A stretch of 64,000 nucleotides of DNA from Porticoccus sp002390525 (GCA_943846655.1 OX044352.1:682001-746000), one strand, 5' to 3'; numbered from the stretch's first letter, positions 45,408 through 54,327 are shown. The notes: generated by a model not told the origin, from the sequence alone. Numbers and translations: made by a program.

Positions 45408-46906
45408 TATATTCGCTCTTTGCAAGCCACCTCTATGTTAAGAGGCAATTCTTTTAATGCTACACGAAACTCAACACGAACGTCCCGATAGCCGTCTCTA
45501 GTGCCAGTTGCAATATAATTACCGGGTTTTAGGGAGATTTTCTTTTCATTGAAAAACCCAAGACTGCCACTTTTTAGTAGGGATACATTAGTAAACTTGT
45601 TAGAGAGAAATCGAACAGTAAGACTAATTTGTGAACCTTCTAGTTCTTCTCTGAGTTGATTTGTTTTGTCTAAGTGTTTTGTACCCACTGGCGTGATTTT
45701 TTGAGCGTTAGCTAATAATTTTTTTGCTTCATTGTATATCTGTGGTGTTGATAATCTTAGTGGTGAAGATAAAATTTTATCTATATCGTTGCTCATCTTA
45801 AGCCTATTTTTAGCTCTAATTTGCCCAAGCTGCGCCTCGTTTAATGAACTACTCTTTGACAGAATCCTTTCATAGGACTCTAGAGCTTTATTCCAGTTTT
45901 CCTTTTTTTCATGGGATATAGCGCTAGCCAAATCATCGGCTATCGTTTTTTGAAGAAACAATGATTGCGCTTGTAATAGACCTTTAGAAGCAGCTTCATT
46001 CCCAGGTTTGATATTCAAGGCTACTTGAAACTCCTCTATAGCCATGCGGAAATTTTTATTTTCTAGTGCCTGGTAACCCGCACCCATAACCTGTTTGAAG
46101 TTTCTATCTGTGATCAATAATGAAATTTGATTATATTTATCATCGGCTGCTTGATTTAGAGGGTCTAATTTTTTCACCTTCATGAGCAAATTTCTAGCCT
46201 GCCCGTAATTACCTTCTTCGAAAAGTCCGTCAGATTTCTTTAATAATATTAATACCTCATCCAAAACAGCTGTTCGAGCTAACCCCTGCTGAGCTTCAAT
46301 ACTTGATGGTTCAATAGATAACGCTAATTTATAGTATTCTGAAGCTATTTTTGAATCTCCGAGAAGAAATGCATCTTCTGCAATTTTTAAATTTATAGTT
46401 AACTCTAAAGGGATTCTACTTTTTAATTCATTTAGCTTAAGTGTTGCTTTTTTATAAAAAACTAGAGCTTCATTGAAGTTTCTTTGACGGTAAAGGGAAT
46501 CTCCCTTTGCGCCTATTTTCAGGGCATTTTTAAACGCATCCTCCCCCCATTTGTTAACATTTCTTTTCTCCAGGAATTCTTGAATAGTAAGAAAATTACT
46601 AAGACTATCTTGAGACTTCCTTCTGGCCTTAATTAATTGTGCGTCGATAAATGGAGATTCTTTTATAGACCTTGTTTCTGAGATTTGGTTTTCAGTAACT
46701 ACTTTAATTTTCTTAGTTTCTGGAATTAATTTAGGAAGAGCAAATATAACAATTAAAGCCAAAAAAAAACTAAAACCAAGCGCAAAAATAGTTCCTCGCC
46801 TATTTTGCCATGGAGTATCTTTTGAATTTCTGTTAGTTTTAGTCAAAGGTATATTTGTGGGTATTATAGCTTCAGATTGAGGCCTATTTTTATCAGAATT
46901 AGTCAT
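45407..46906 (-). CDS. Membrane-anchored TPR protein
   Basis: A 499-residue protein with a cytoplasmic N-terminus, one transmembrane helix (about 38-57, GTIFALGFSFFLALIVIFAL) and a periplasmic array of tetratricopeptide repeats. Examples are GDSLYRQRNFNEALVFYKKA, DAFLLGDSKIASEYYKLAL and YQALENKNFRMAIEEFQVAL. The C-terminal beta domain (LKPGNYIATGTRDGYRDVRV) is PEGA-like. It is followed without a gap by the PEGA-SUMF1 gene. A scaffold role for the complex is likely. Confidence 0.85.
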   Translation of the reverse strand: MTNSDKNRPQSEAIIPTNIPLTKTNRNSKDTPWQNRRGTIFALGFSFFLALIVIFALPKLIPETKKIKVVTENQISETRSIKESPFIDAQLIKARRKSQDSLSNFLTIQEFLEKRNVNKWGEDAFKNALKIGAKGDSLYRQRNFNEALVFYKKATLKLNELKSRIPLELTINLKIAEDAFLLGDSKIASEYYKLALSIEPSSIEAQQGLARTAVLDEVLILLKKSDGLFEEGNYGQARNLLMKVKKLDPLNQAADDKYNQISLLITDRNFKQVMGAGYQALENKNFRMAIEEFQVALNIKPGNEAASKGLLQAQSLFLQKTIADDLASAISHEKKENWNKALESYERILSKSSSLNEAQLGQIRAKNRLKMSNDIDKILSSPLRLSTPQIYNEAKKLLANAQKITPVGTKHLDKTNQLREELEGSQISLTVRFLSNKFTNVSLLKSGSLGFFNEKKISLKPGNYIATGTRDGYRDVRVEFRVALKELPLNIEVACKERI

Positions 46907-46911
46907 GTTGG

Positions 46912-48108
46912 CTATATCTCACCATGCTCAGCTTTATACCTCTGAAGTAGAAAAGATTTCCATTGATTATAGTGTTCAGTTACATTTCCAGTTAGAACAA
47001 CTCTATCATTTTCAAGTTCAATGATACGCGGTTCGATCTCTGATTCCAAAGATTGCTCCAGCTCAGTTAGGACATCCTCATGAATTTTTAACTCCGCTCT
47101 TTTTTCCATACCGCTCTTAACAAGTAAAGCACCTGATCCAATCGCTACTGCCCCTGCGGATTGTGCAGAACCATTACTGCTTCCAGAAGCCATTATTCCA
47201 CCAATTATAGCTGCTACTCCACCGACAGTTCGCGCAATAGACTGCCTTTTAAGCTCTCTTGCAGAGCTAATCTCTTCAAGTGTAGCTTGCCGCCAAGACT
47301 GATAGGGTTTATGCATGCGTCTAGTGAAGTTATCATAATGCCCTTGCATTGCATCAATAAATAAATAGTCTCTTTTTCGGAGGCTGGATATTTTTTTGAG
47401 AATAGGATCATTTTCTGCAGGTAATCTTGATATTTCTAGTTCACCTGATGTTGTCTCTTTTATGTGTCCGTTAAATGATTCCGGAGAGAAATCCCCAGCA
47501 AACTTTAAAGTGGATATAGTAGATAATTTTTCTGCTTCACCATAAGGTAGCTTTCGATTATATTCTAATAGGTCGTTCGCAATGTTATTGAACAGATTTT
47601 GGAAAGGATCTCGATAGAGCTCCATATTTTTTTTATAAGCGTAGTTACCAACTGTTTGAGTATAAGTTTTTGTAAACCAGTTTTTATTAGCAACATCAGT
47701 CACTGTAATTTTTAATGTTAATTTTTCACCATCAGAATTAATAATTTGGCCATTTACGTATACGTCTACAATTGTTTTTCTGTCTGGAATAGATCTTACT
47801 GCACCCCAAGCTGACGTTTTTTGTATAGTGGATGTTAATTGGTTAGCCAAAAAAAGTCCTTCCGCATTTTTTGCAGTGGAGGCTGTATATGAATCATTGT
47901 TTTTTGTGGATTCATTTTCATTAGGCTTGAATGGAATAACAGCAATGTCTAAAGGGTGCACCCTTTTTAGTGTCACGACCTGTTTTTTTAGTGGCATTTC
48001 GACTGTACTTGTTACTTTTTGAACGCCACAAGAGGACATTGCTAATGCAGCAAATATAATGGGGATATAAAATACTAATAGTTTTTTTATATTGATCATA
48101 ATTTGCAT
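46912..48108 (-). CDS. Lipoprotein with glycine-zipper segment
   Basis: A 398-residue lipoprotein (lipobox AMSSC near residue 27). The N-terminal half has an alpha/beta pattern (LDIAVIPFKP, AEGLFLANQLTSTIQKTSAWG, VYVNGQIINSDGEKLTLKIT) reminiscent of outer-membrane lipoproteins such as CsgG or LpoB. The middle is charged and helical. A hydrophobic Gly/Ala/Ser stretch (about 297-335, VGGVAAIIGGIMASG ... GAVAIGSGALLV) looks like a glycine zipper able to enter a membrane. I cannot assign a family. It lies six bases before the TPR gene. Confidence 0.75.
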   Translation of the reverse strand: MQIMINIKKLLVFYIPIIFAALAMSSCGVQKVTSTVEMPLKKQVVTLKRVHPLDIAVIPFKPNENESTKNNDSYTASTAKNAEGLFLANQLTSTIQKTSAWGAVRSIPDRKTIVDVYVNGQIINSDGEKLTLKITVTDVANKNWFTKTYTQTVGNYAYKKNMELYRDPFQNLFNNIANDLLEYNRKLPYGEAEKLSTISTLKFAGDFSPESFNGHIKETTSGELEISRLPAENDPILKKISSLRKRDYLFIDAMQGHYDNFTRRMHKPYQSWRQATLEEISSARELKRQSIARTVGGVAAIIGGIMASGSSNGSAQSAGAVAIGSGALLVKSGMEKRAELKIHEDVLTELEQSLESEIEPRIIELENDRVVLTGNVTEHYNQWKSFLLQRYKAEHGEI

Positions 48109-48117
48109 AAGTTTTTA

Positions 48118-48810
48118 TTATTGAACTCCTTTGTATTTTCGATACTCTTCCCATAGTTTTTCTTTGAGCTTAGGATTTTTTTCGTTGATAGCAGCTTCGC
48201 GAATCTGTCTTGCAATAATATCATCACTTTCTCCACTAGGAATATCTTCTGGGATACTTATATTTTTTCCTTCACTGGGAAGGCTGCTTTGGCTTGAAGT
48301 AGACTGGACAATGTAGTTATTATTTTTGCCCATGATTTTCCCATAATTTTTTCCTGAAGCAGATTGCTCACCAGAACCTCCCTCATTATCTTCATTTGAG
48401 TTGGAAGCAGATTTTGGCTGACTGTCCGAGTATGAAGTATCTTCTGCGAGTGCTGAGCTAGATTGCTTACCATTGGACATTTCACTTGTTAGCTTGTCTT
48501 TTTCAGCCTCTATTTCTCTAATTTTTACAGCAAACATTTTATCGAACTCAGCCATCGATTTTTCTAATTCCTCATCAAGCATTAATATTTTTTCTTGTTG
48601 TGTAACTACCTCTTGATCATTAACATCGACACTAATCAGCTTTGTTTTAAATTTTGATTCCATCTTACCATCATTATTTCTATATTCATTTTTTACATTA
48701 TTTATTTGGGTAACTTTGCATCCAGTCATAAGGAGCAGGGTAATTGCCCCCAAAATTGTCCACAACATGAAGAGCATCTTTAACTGATGAGGAATCTTAA
48801 AATTATTCAT
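48118..48810 (-). CDS. Coiled-coil lipoprotein
   Basis: A 230-residue lipoprotein (lipobox LMTGC near residue 31). A long acidic coiled coil (about 70-110, LMLDEELEKSMAEFDKMFAV) is followed by a Ser/Gly/Asn-rich linker. The charged C-terminal segment is IIARQIREAAINEKNPKLKE then LWEEYRKYKG. Similar C-terminal segments occur in uncharacterised gammaproteobacterial lipoproteins, from memory. It overlaps the upstream TPR/TonB-like gene by eight bases. Confidence 0.75.
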   Translation of the reverse strand: MNNFKIPHQLKMLFMLWTILGAITLLLMTGCKVTQINNVKNEYRNNDGKMESKFKTKLISVDVNDQEVVTQQEKILMLDEELEKSMAEFDKMFAVKIREIEAEKDKLTSEMSNGKQSSSALAEDTSYSDSQPKSASNSNEDNEGGSGEQSASGKNYGKIMGKNNNYIVQSTSSQSSLPSEGKNISIPEDIPSGESDDIIARQIREAAINEKNPKLKEKLWEEYRKYKGVQ

Positions 48811-50119
48811 TTGGAATTATAACTCTCATCGGAAATTGGGTTGAAAGTACAGCAGAGCCATTAATGAGCTTAGGGCGAAATTTTTTTGTACGGACTGTTT
48901 CGATAGCTCTTGCAGCAAAATTACTCATTTCCGACGGAAATATTTTTTTAACGCTGAAATTAATTGGATTTCCTCCATCTGTAATATCTACCAAAAGATT
49001 AACATAGCTTGTCGCGTGCGAAAGGTTTGAATTTTCTGATATACCTGATGCTAGATAATTATTCTTCTCGGTACCAAAAAATTCACTAGTCTTAGGAAGC
49101 ATAACTGGTTGAGAATATATTTCATCAAGAATCTTTATGTTTTTTTGATTATTAGCAACTATTTCATACGATTTTTTATATGCACTCATTGCTGATTGAT
49201 ATTTCCCAAATAAAAGGTACCAATCACCTAAGTTAGCCTGTCCTTTTGCAATTTCTATCGGTGTGAAATTAGGATCTTCATCAAGTATTTGCAGAATTTG
49301 ATTCTGCAACATATGTCCATGTTTGAAGTAAGCACCACGACCCACTACCTGATTTACCGGTGCCATAGAGCGATAACCAAAAGGAAGTGATGTATCAGTC
49401 TCTCCATAGTCAGGAAATCTTCGTTGATGTACAGATAAATAATAGCATGTTATTGCTAACTGATTTAGTGGTGATAATAAACTGGGATGAAGTTCTCCGT
49501 TTTGTTCCGATAAAATTCTAATAGTATCAGTGTATAGATCAAATGCAGCTTCAAGGTGATATACATCGTCTCGTCCGCCAGTTTGTGCATATGCTTTAAT
49601 ACTCCAATGACTAAACTCGTCAATCATATCTAGAAAATTGGGATTATTTTCTTTATAGTTTTTTCTATAAATTTGTAAGAGTTGTGAATAATTGCCGGCA
49701 ATCTCTTTTAACCTCCCTTGGATCTTCTGACTTTCGATAATAGCTTGTAAGCTAGTTTCCTGTGACAAGCTGTAAAGACCATTATTTATTCGGTTTATAT
49801 AAATAGCTTTTTTGTAGACATTTATTGCCTCTTCATGTCGATCGTTAGACTGTAACTTTTTCCCTAAACTATAGAGCATTTCGGGTATATCAGGATTATA
49901 TGGTCCTTCATCACCCTCTTTTTTCTCAATGGCCTCAATATAGCGGTTGAAAACTATATCAAGATTCGATTTATCTAAAATCTGGGCTTCTTTTTTGTAG
50001 TCTGGAAGATTATTTTCAGAAATTATTTTTTCTTTAACTTGGCTGGCAATCAAATCATGGCAAGCAAGGTGACAAATACATACAATAATGATGCGTTTAA
50101 GGTTTCTATTAAAGTCCAT
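48803..50119 (-). CDS. Secreted TPR protein with TonB-like C-terminal domain
   Basis: The first gene of the envelope operon. From the ATG at 50119 it encodes 438 residues; a further ATG seven codons upstream (50140) is possible but weaker. A signal peptide (RIIIVCICHLACHDLIAS) is followed by degenerate TPR-type helices (LYSLGKKLQSNDRHEEAINVYKKAI, LGDWYLLFGKYQSAMSAYKKS). The last 80 residues, from VNLLVDITDGGNPINFSVKK through AARAIETVRTKKFRPKLINGS to PMRVIIP, resemble the TonB C-terminal domain. It lacks an N-terminal TonB box anchor and proline-rich linker, so it is not a classical TonB. It could couple the channel to an outer-membrane partner. Confidence 0.8.
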   Translation of the reverse strand: MDFNRNLKRIIIVCICHLACHDLIASQVKEKIISENNLPDYKKEAQILDKSNLDIVFNRYIEAIEKKEGDEGPYNPDIPEMLYSLGKKLQSNDRHEEAINVYKKAIYINRINNGLYSLSQETSLQAIIESQKIQGRLKEIAGNYSQLLQIYRKNYKENNPNFLDMIDEFSHWSIKAYAQTGGRDDVYHLEAAFDLYTDTIRILSEQNGELHPSLLSPLNQLAITCYYLSVHQRRFPDYGETDTSLPFGYRSMAPVNQVVGRGAYFKHGHMLQNQILQILDEDPNFTPIEIAKGQANLGDWYLLFGKYQSAMSAYKKSYEIVANNQKNIKILDEIYSQPVMLPKTSEFFGTEKNNYLASGISENSNLSHATSYVNLLVDITDGGNPINFSVKKIFPSEMSNFAARAIETVRTKKFRPKLINGSAVLSTQFPMRVIIPNE

Positions 50120-50177
50120 GTGTTCAGCTCGCTTCCGCATGAGATCAATATAATTAGGGCAAGATAGCTCTACAAAT

Positions 50178-50183
50178 ATTATA
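50178..50183 (-). promoter_or_regulatory. Possible -10 box of the envelope operon
   Basis: A perfect TATAAT on the minus strand lies about 60 bases before the first start codon in the 122-base divergent gap with the AEC gene. No good -35 box is visible at the right distance, so this is weak. Confidence 0.25.
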
Positions 50184-50262
50184 CAAAACTTAATCTTATT
50201 AACCTATCAAGCTATTATAAATTGAGTATAGCGAATTTTTTATCAAAATGAGGTTGTGAAAA

Positions 50263-51153
50263 ATGCTATTTGAGCTTTGGAATATAATTGCTCCAGTTTT
50301 TGTTTGCACCATAATAGGATATTTTTGGGCGCGATCATCCACACCTTTTTCTGCTGATTTTGTGAGTCGTATAGTCATGAATATAGGGGCTCCATGCCTA
50401 GTTATTTCAACTATAAATGGGGTTGAAATTTCTGGCCAAGATTTTTATGCAGTTGCTTTTGCTGCAATATTGATATTCTTGTTTACTGCGATAGCTGGTA
50501 TTTTGGTTATCAGAATGTCTGGCGGAACTGTCCGCTCTTTGCTAGCAACAGTAGTGTTTCCAAATAATGGCAATATGGGCTTACCCTTATGTTTATTTGC
50601 CTTTGGTGAGGAAGGATTGGCTCTTGCTTTAGCTTTTTTCTTAGTGCAGATGTCTGCTTTGATGTCTGGTGGAGTGGCACTAATGTCACGTAATAATAAC
50701 GGGTTTTTATCAGCTCTCAAAGATTTAGCAATCCTACCTCTTATACATTCTATCGTTATAGCAATCTTTTTATTAGGGACAGGAACAAAGTTACCAAGCT
50801 GGATCGACACAACACTTGGGATACTAGGTGGATTGACTATCCCTCTGATGCTGATTACTTTGGGCGCCTCTTTAACAAATTTAAGCACTACAGAATGGCG
50901 ACGAAGTATGATTTTTTCAATATTACGCATTGGTGGTGGTTTTTCATTTGCTTGTATAGTTGTTAGTCTAATGGGACTCTCTGGAACTGCAAAACATGTT
51001 GTATTATTACAAGCAATTATGCCGGCAGCTGTTTTTAATTATTTGCTAGCATTAAAATTTGATAGAGATCCTGATAAGGTTGCGAGTGTTGTCGTTACCT
51101 CTACTTTATTATCTCTTATAGCAATACCTATACTACTATCTTTTTTGTTATAG
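50263..51153 (+). CDS. AEC family transporter (auxin efflux carrier type)
   Basis: A 296-residue membrane protein with eight to ten hydrophobic helices in the AEC/bile-acid-arsenite fold: FVCTIIGYFWARSS at the start, GAPCLVISTINGV, FPNNGNMGLPLCLFAFGEEG and LGGLTIPLMLITLGASL. Members export or import carboxylates and other anions; the substrate here is unknown. It is divergent from the envelope operon and followed by a CaiB/BaiF gene that may be cotranscribed. Confidence 0.88.
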   Translation: MLFELWNIIAPVFVCTIIGYFWARSSTPFSADFVSRIVMNIGAPCLVISTINGVEISGQDFYAVAFAAILIFLFTAIAGILVIRMSGGTVRSLLATVVFPNNGNMGLPLCLFAFGEEGLALALAFFLVQMSALMSGGVALMSRNNNGFLSALKDLAILPLIHSIVIAIFLLGTGTKLPSWIDTTLGILGGLTIPLMLITLGASLTNLSTTEWRRSMIFSILRIGGGFSFACIVVSLMGLSGTAKHVVLLQAIMPAAVFNYLLALKFDRDPDKVASVVVTSTLLSLIAIPILLSFLL

Positions 51154-51215
51154 GATTTCGTTATTAAAAAATATGATATTTGATTTTTTTTGATTTTGCT
51201 GGTTAAAAAGGATGG

Positions 51216-52433
51216 ATGATGAGTAAAAATAATTCTGACTTGATTAATATTAAGCCTTTATCAGGATTTCGCGTCATAGAGTTAGGCCAACTACTTGCTG
51301 GACCTTTTTCTGGCGCATTGCTGGCTTATTTTGGAGCTGAAGTTATAAAAATTGAGCCACCGGGCAAAGGTGACCCGTTACGTAACTGGCGAGTACTTGA
51401 TGATGGAACGTCACTATGGTGGCGTAGTTTAGGACGTAATAAAAAATGCATCACCATAAATTTAAAAAAACAAAAAGGTAGAGATTTAGTAAGACAGCTT
51501 ATTGATGGGGCTGATGTACTCATAGAAAATTTTCGCCCAGGTAAAATGGAAAGTTGGAGTTTAGGCCCTGAGCACTTTAAAGAATCAAATCCAAATCTAA
51601 TTTATACGCGTATATCCGGTTACGGACAAACTGGTCCTTACTCACACAAACCAGGATTTGCATCAGTGTGTGAGGGAATTAGTGGATTTCGATATGTGAA
51701 CGGTATTCCCGGTGAGGCCCCTATACGACCTAATTTAAGTATCGGTGATAGTATTGCCGGCTTGCACGCTGCTTTTGGTATAGTTTTGTCGCTACTTTCA
51801 AGAAAAACTGGCGGTACAGGCCAAGTTGTAGACGTTGCTCTGTATGAAGCTATGTTTAATCTTTTAGAGGGTGTAATCCCTGAATATGATGGGGCTGGAG
51901 TAATTAGGGAACCATCTGGTACTACAGTTACTGGAATTGCCCCAACAAATATTTACCGCTGTGCAGACAAAAAATATATTGTGATTGGTGGAAATGGCGA
52001 CTCTATTTTTAAGCGGTTAATGATAGCTGCAGAGAGACCAGATATGGCAGAAGACGAGAGATTTTCTAACAACTCTGGTCGAGTTAAGTATGAAGAAGAA
52101 ATTGATGATGCTCTATCTTGCTGGTGCAAAAAACAAATTAGTACTAAAATTTTGGAAACCCTTGATCTATATGATGTACCATCTGGACCGATTTACAATG
52201 CTGAAGATATGATTCATGATCCTCATTTTATTGAAAGAGGTTTATTTGAGAGTGTAAAAGTAAAGAATAAGTTGCTTAAAATTCCTGCAATGGCTCCAAA
52301 ACTAAGTAAAACCCCTGGCTCTACCTCATGGGCGGGCCCAGAAATTGGTAGCTTTAATAAAGAAATTTTTGAAAATATACTTGGTATGGACGCATCCAAC
52401 CAAAAGACCCTGAAAAACGAAGGTGTTATTTGA
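51216..52433 (+). CDS. CaiB/BaiF family CoA-transferase
   Basis: A 405-residue class III CoA-transferase. It has FRVIELGQLLAGPFSGALLA, FGAEVIKIEPPGKGDPLRNW, LIENFRPGKMESWSLGPEHF, ISGYGQTGPYSHKPGFAS and GDSIAGLHAAFG, the last supplying the catalytic Asp region. Such enzymes move CoA between carboxylic acids (for example succinyl-CoA to a dicarboxylate). The specific acid cannot be read from sequence. Proximity to a carboxylate-type transporter suggests linked use of an organic acid. Confidence 0.9.
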   Translation: MMSKNNSDLINIKPLSGFRVIELGQLLAGPFSGALLAYFGAEVIKIEPPGKGDPLRNWRVLDDGTSLWWRSLGRNKKCITINLKKQKGRDLVRQLIDGADVLIENFRPGKMESWSLGPEHFKESNPNLIYTRISGYGQTGPYSHKPGFASVCEGISGFRYVNGIPGEAPIRPNLSIGDSIAGLHAAFGIVLSLLSRKTGGTGQVVDVALYEAMFNLLEGVIPEYDGAGVIREPSGTTVTGIAPTNIYRCADKKYIVIGGNGDSIFKRLMIAAERPDMAEDERFSNNSGRVKYEEEIDDALSCWCKKQISTKILETLDLYDVPSGPIYNAEDMIHDPHFIERGLFESVKVKNKLLKIPAMAPKLSKTPGSTSWAGPEIGSFNKEIFENILGMDASNQKTLKNEGVI

Positions 52434-52480
52434 GCTGAATAATATCTCTAAATAGAGCATAAATAATAATAGTACTCGTT

Positions 52481-53728
52481 ATGAATACCGCCGTTAAAGA
52501 AAATCTATATCAATTAAATATTATCAGAGTAGTGGTTCTTGGTGCAGAATTTTTGGCATTGATATTACTCACATTTTTTTTTGAAGTTATATTACCTACC
52601 ACTGTGCTAAGTTTTGTATTAATTTTGTATGGGATTGTTATCACAGTGGTAGCTTATAGATTATCGCAAGCTGATAAAATTTCTGAATCAGAATTTTTTT
52701 ACCACGTTTTAATTGATATTCTTTTTTTTACAGGAATATTATATTGCAGTGGAGGCGCATCAAACCCTTTTGTTTCATATTACCTTGTGCCTATCTGTAT
52801 TGCTGCGGGAACGCTATCATTGCGCTATACAATTGGCGCAGCTTTGTTGTCGTTGGCTGCTTATAGCTCTTTATTTATAGATAGCTATAACATTTCAGCT
52901 TTCTCTCCAGAAAATCATCGTGGCCACCACACAAATAGTAATAATTTACACATTATTGGTATGTGGTGTAATTTCTTAATTAGCGCAATCGTAATAACTT
53001 TTTTTGTAACAAGAATGGCAGGAACACTTAAACAACAAAATACTGCAATAGCCAAACATCGTGAGAATCAATTGCGCGATGAACAGTTAATCGGCATAGG
53101 TGCTCTAGCGGCAGGAACAGCTCATGAACTTGGTACCCCTTTGAATACTATGAAAATCATTGTTGATGAAATTAAAGAGGGAGACTCTAGCTTCAAAAAA
53201 GATATAAATATTCTTCACAGTCAGATAGAACAGTGCAGAATGACATTAAGAGAACTTGTAGCTACTGCTGAAATTTCAGAAAATAATAAGCAATATAAAT
53301 TCATTACAGGATATATGAAGCAGTTACTAGAACGATGGCAAATTCTTCATCCTGAAATGAATGCTTCAATCATTCTCTCAGAACAACAGGAAGATCGAGA
53401 AGTTTTTTTTGATCCAACAATTGCGCCATCACTCTTGAACCTTCTCAACAATGCAGCTGAGGCTAGTCCGCAAAAGGTAGATGTTAAAGTAACATGGAAT
53501 ACTGAATTACTTGAAATATATATTCGTGACTATGGAGATGGTGATACTTCTTATGAGCAGGAGCTTCCAAGAAAACCTTTTTTATCTAATAAAAATGGTG
53601 GTATGGGCATCGGGCTTTTTTTGACACAAGCATCAATTAGTCGTTATGGTGGCACTATCACAATTAATTCATTTGATGACGAGGTTGGCTCACTTACAAT
53701 AGTCAAGTTGCCACTATTTAATGATTGA
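52481..53728 (+). CDS. regB: Redox-sensing histidine kinase, RegB/PrrB type
   Basis: A 415-residue sensor kinase with six transmembrane helices (about 15-180), then dimerisation and ATPase domains. The periplasmic-side GGASNPFVSYYLVP matches the quinone-sensing loop of RegB. The H-box is AHELGTPLNTM with His215. Cys252 (QIEQCRMTL), 37 residues later, probably corresponds to the redox-active cysteine of RegB. The ATPase has LLNLLNNAAEA (N-box), YGDGD and GGMGIGLFL. In pseudomonads the homologue is RoxS. It is followed by its partner regulator. Confidence 0.92.
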   Translation: MNTAVKENLYQLNIIRVVVLGAEFLALILLTFFFEVILPTTVLSFVLILYGIVITVVAYRLSQADKISESEFFYHVLIDILFFTGILYCSGGASNPFVSYYLVPICIAAGTLSLRYTIGAALLSLAAYSSLFIDSYNISAFSPENHRGHHTNSNNLHIIGMWCNFLISAIVITFFVTRMAGTLKQQNTAIAKHRENQLRDEQLIGIGALAAGTAHELGTPLNTMKIIVDEIKEGDSSFKKDINILHSQIEQCRMTLRELVATAEISENNKQYKFITGYMKQLLERWQILHPEMNASIILSEQQEDREVFFDPTIAPSLLNLLNNAAEASPQKVDVKVTWNTELLEIYIRDYGDGDTSYEQELPRKPFLSNKNGGMGIGLFLTQASISRYGGTITINSFDDEVGSLTIVKLPLFND

Positions 53729-53760
53729 AATATATCAAAAATCCTTGGTGAACCATTAAT

Positions 53761-54291
53761 ATGGAACACATTTTAATAGTAGATGACGATCAAACATTTT
53801 CTAGTATCCTTGGAAGGGCCCTAGAGAGGAGAGGTTATGGGGTTATTATTTCTTCCACTATTGAGGAGGCCCTGAAATCTTTTAAAAAACATAAGCCTAG
53901 TAAAACCGTATTAGATCTAAAATTAAAAAAAGGATCAGGCTTGAGTCTCATTGAACAATTTATCAACATAGAACCTAGTACAAAAATACTTATATTAACA
54001 GGCTATGCCAGCATTTCTACAGCTGTTGAAGCAATTAAAATGGGTGCAAAAAATTATCTTTGTAAGCCTGCGGATGTATCTGAAATTCTAGCAACATTTG
54101 ATGAAAATTTAGAAACTTGGAAAACTGAAAGTAAAACTCTAGCTCCTGCGACAGTCAATAGAGTTGCATGGGATCATATTCAAAAAGTTCTTTCTGAAAA
54201 TAAAGGTAATATTTCGGCGACAGCTAGAGCTCTTAAAATGCACCGAAGGACGCTCCAGAGAAAGCTATTAAAAAAACCATACACAAATTAA
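53761..54291 (+). CDS. regA: Response regulator, RegA/PrrA type
   Basis: A 176-residue regulator. The receiver domain has the acidic pair Asp8-Asp9, phospho-acceptor Asp52 (VLDLKLKKGSGL), LTGYAS and YLCKPAD. A short linker follows, then a Fis-type helix-turn-helix (NISATARALKMHRRTLQRKL). The length and lack of an AAA domain are typical of RegA/ActR/PrrA/RoxR, which controls respiratory and redox genes. It starts 32 bases after regB. Confidence 0.93.
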   Translation: MEHILIVDDDQTFSSILGRALERRGYGVIISSTIEEALKSFKKHKPSKTVLDLKLKKGSGLSLIEQFINIEPSTKILILTGYASISTAVEAIKMGAKNYLCKPADVSEILATFDENLETWKTESKTLAPATVNRVAWDHIQKVLSENKGNISATARALKMHRRTLQRKLLKKPYTN

Positions 54292-54310
54292 TATACTAAA
54301 AATAAATTAG

Positions 54311-54327
54311 TGCGACAATATGTCACA
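54311..54327. promoter_or_regulatory. Candidate RegA binding site
   Basis: TGCGACA-ATA-TGTCACA is an inverted repeat with one mismatch. It fits the loose GCGNC-N(x)-GNCGC pattern reported for RegA/PrrA sites. It lies between regA and the barrel gene, about 70 bases before the latter. Confidence 0.4.

Larger units (their letters stand above)
37504..50119 (-). other. Twelve-gene envelope-machine operon (candidate new system)
   Basis: All genes from about 50.1 kb to 37.5 kb run on the minus strand with gaps under 60 bases or with short overlaps. In transcription order they are TPR/TonB-like protein, lipoprotein, lipoprotein with glycine-zipper segment, anchored TPR protein, PEGA-SUMF1 protein, small lipoprotein, MotA/TolQ/ExbB channel, actin/Hsp70-like protein, vWA protein A, vWA protein B and two lipoproteins. 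The mix of a proton channel, stator-like anchors, peptidoglycan- and protein-binding repeats, lipoproteins and one cytoplasmic ATPase-fold protein suggests an energised trans-envelope complex. No characterised system with this set is known to me. Confidence 0.7.

Noticed and set aside
37504..50119. Tol-Pal, TonB-ExbB-ExbD or Zorya system
   Set aside because: There is no TolA, TolB, Pal, ExbD, ZorB or ZorC/D-like gene; only the channel protein and a TonB-like end are shared.
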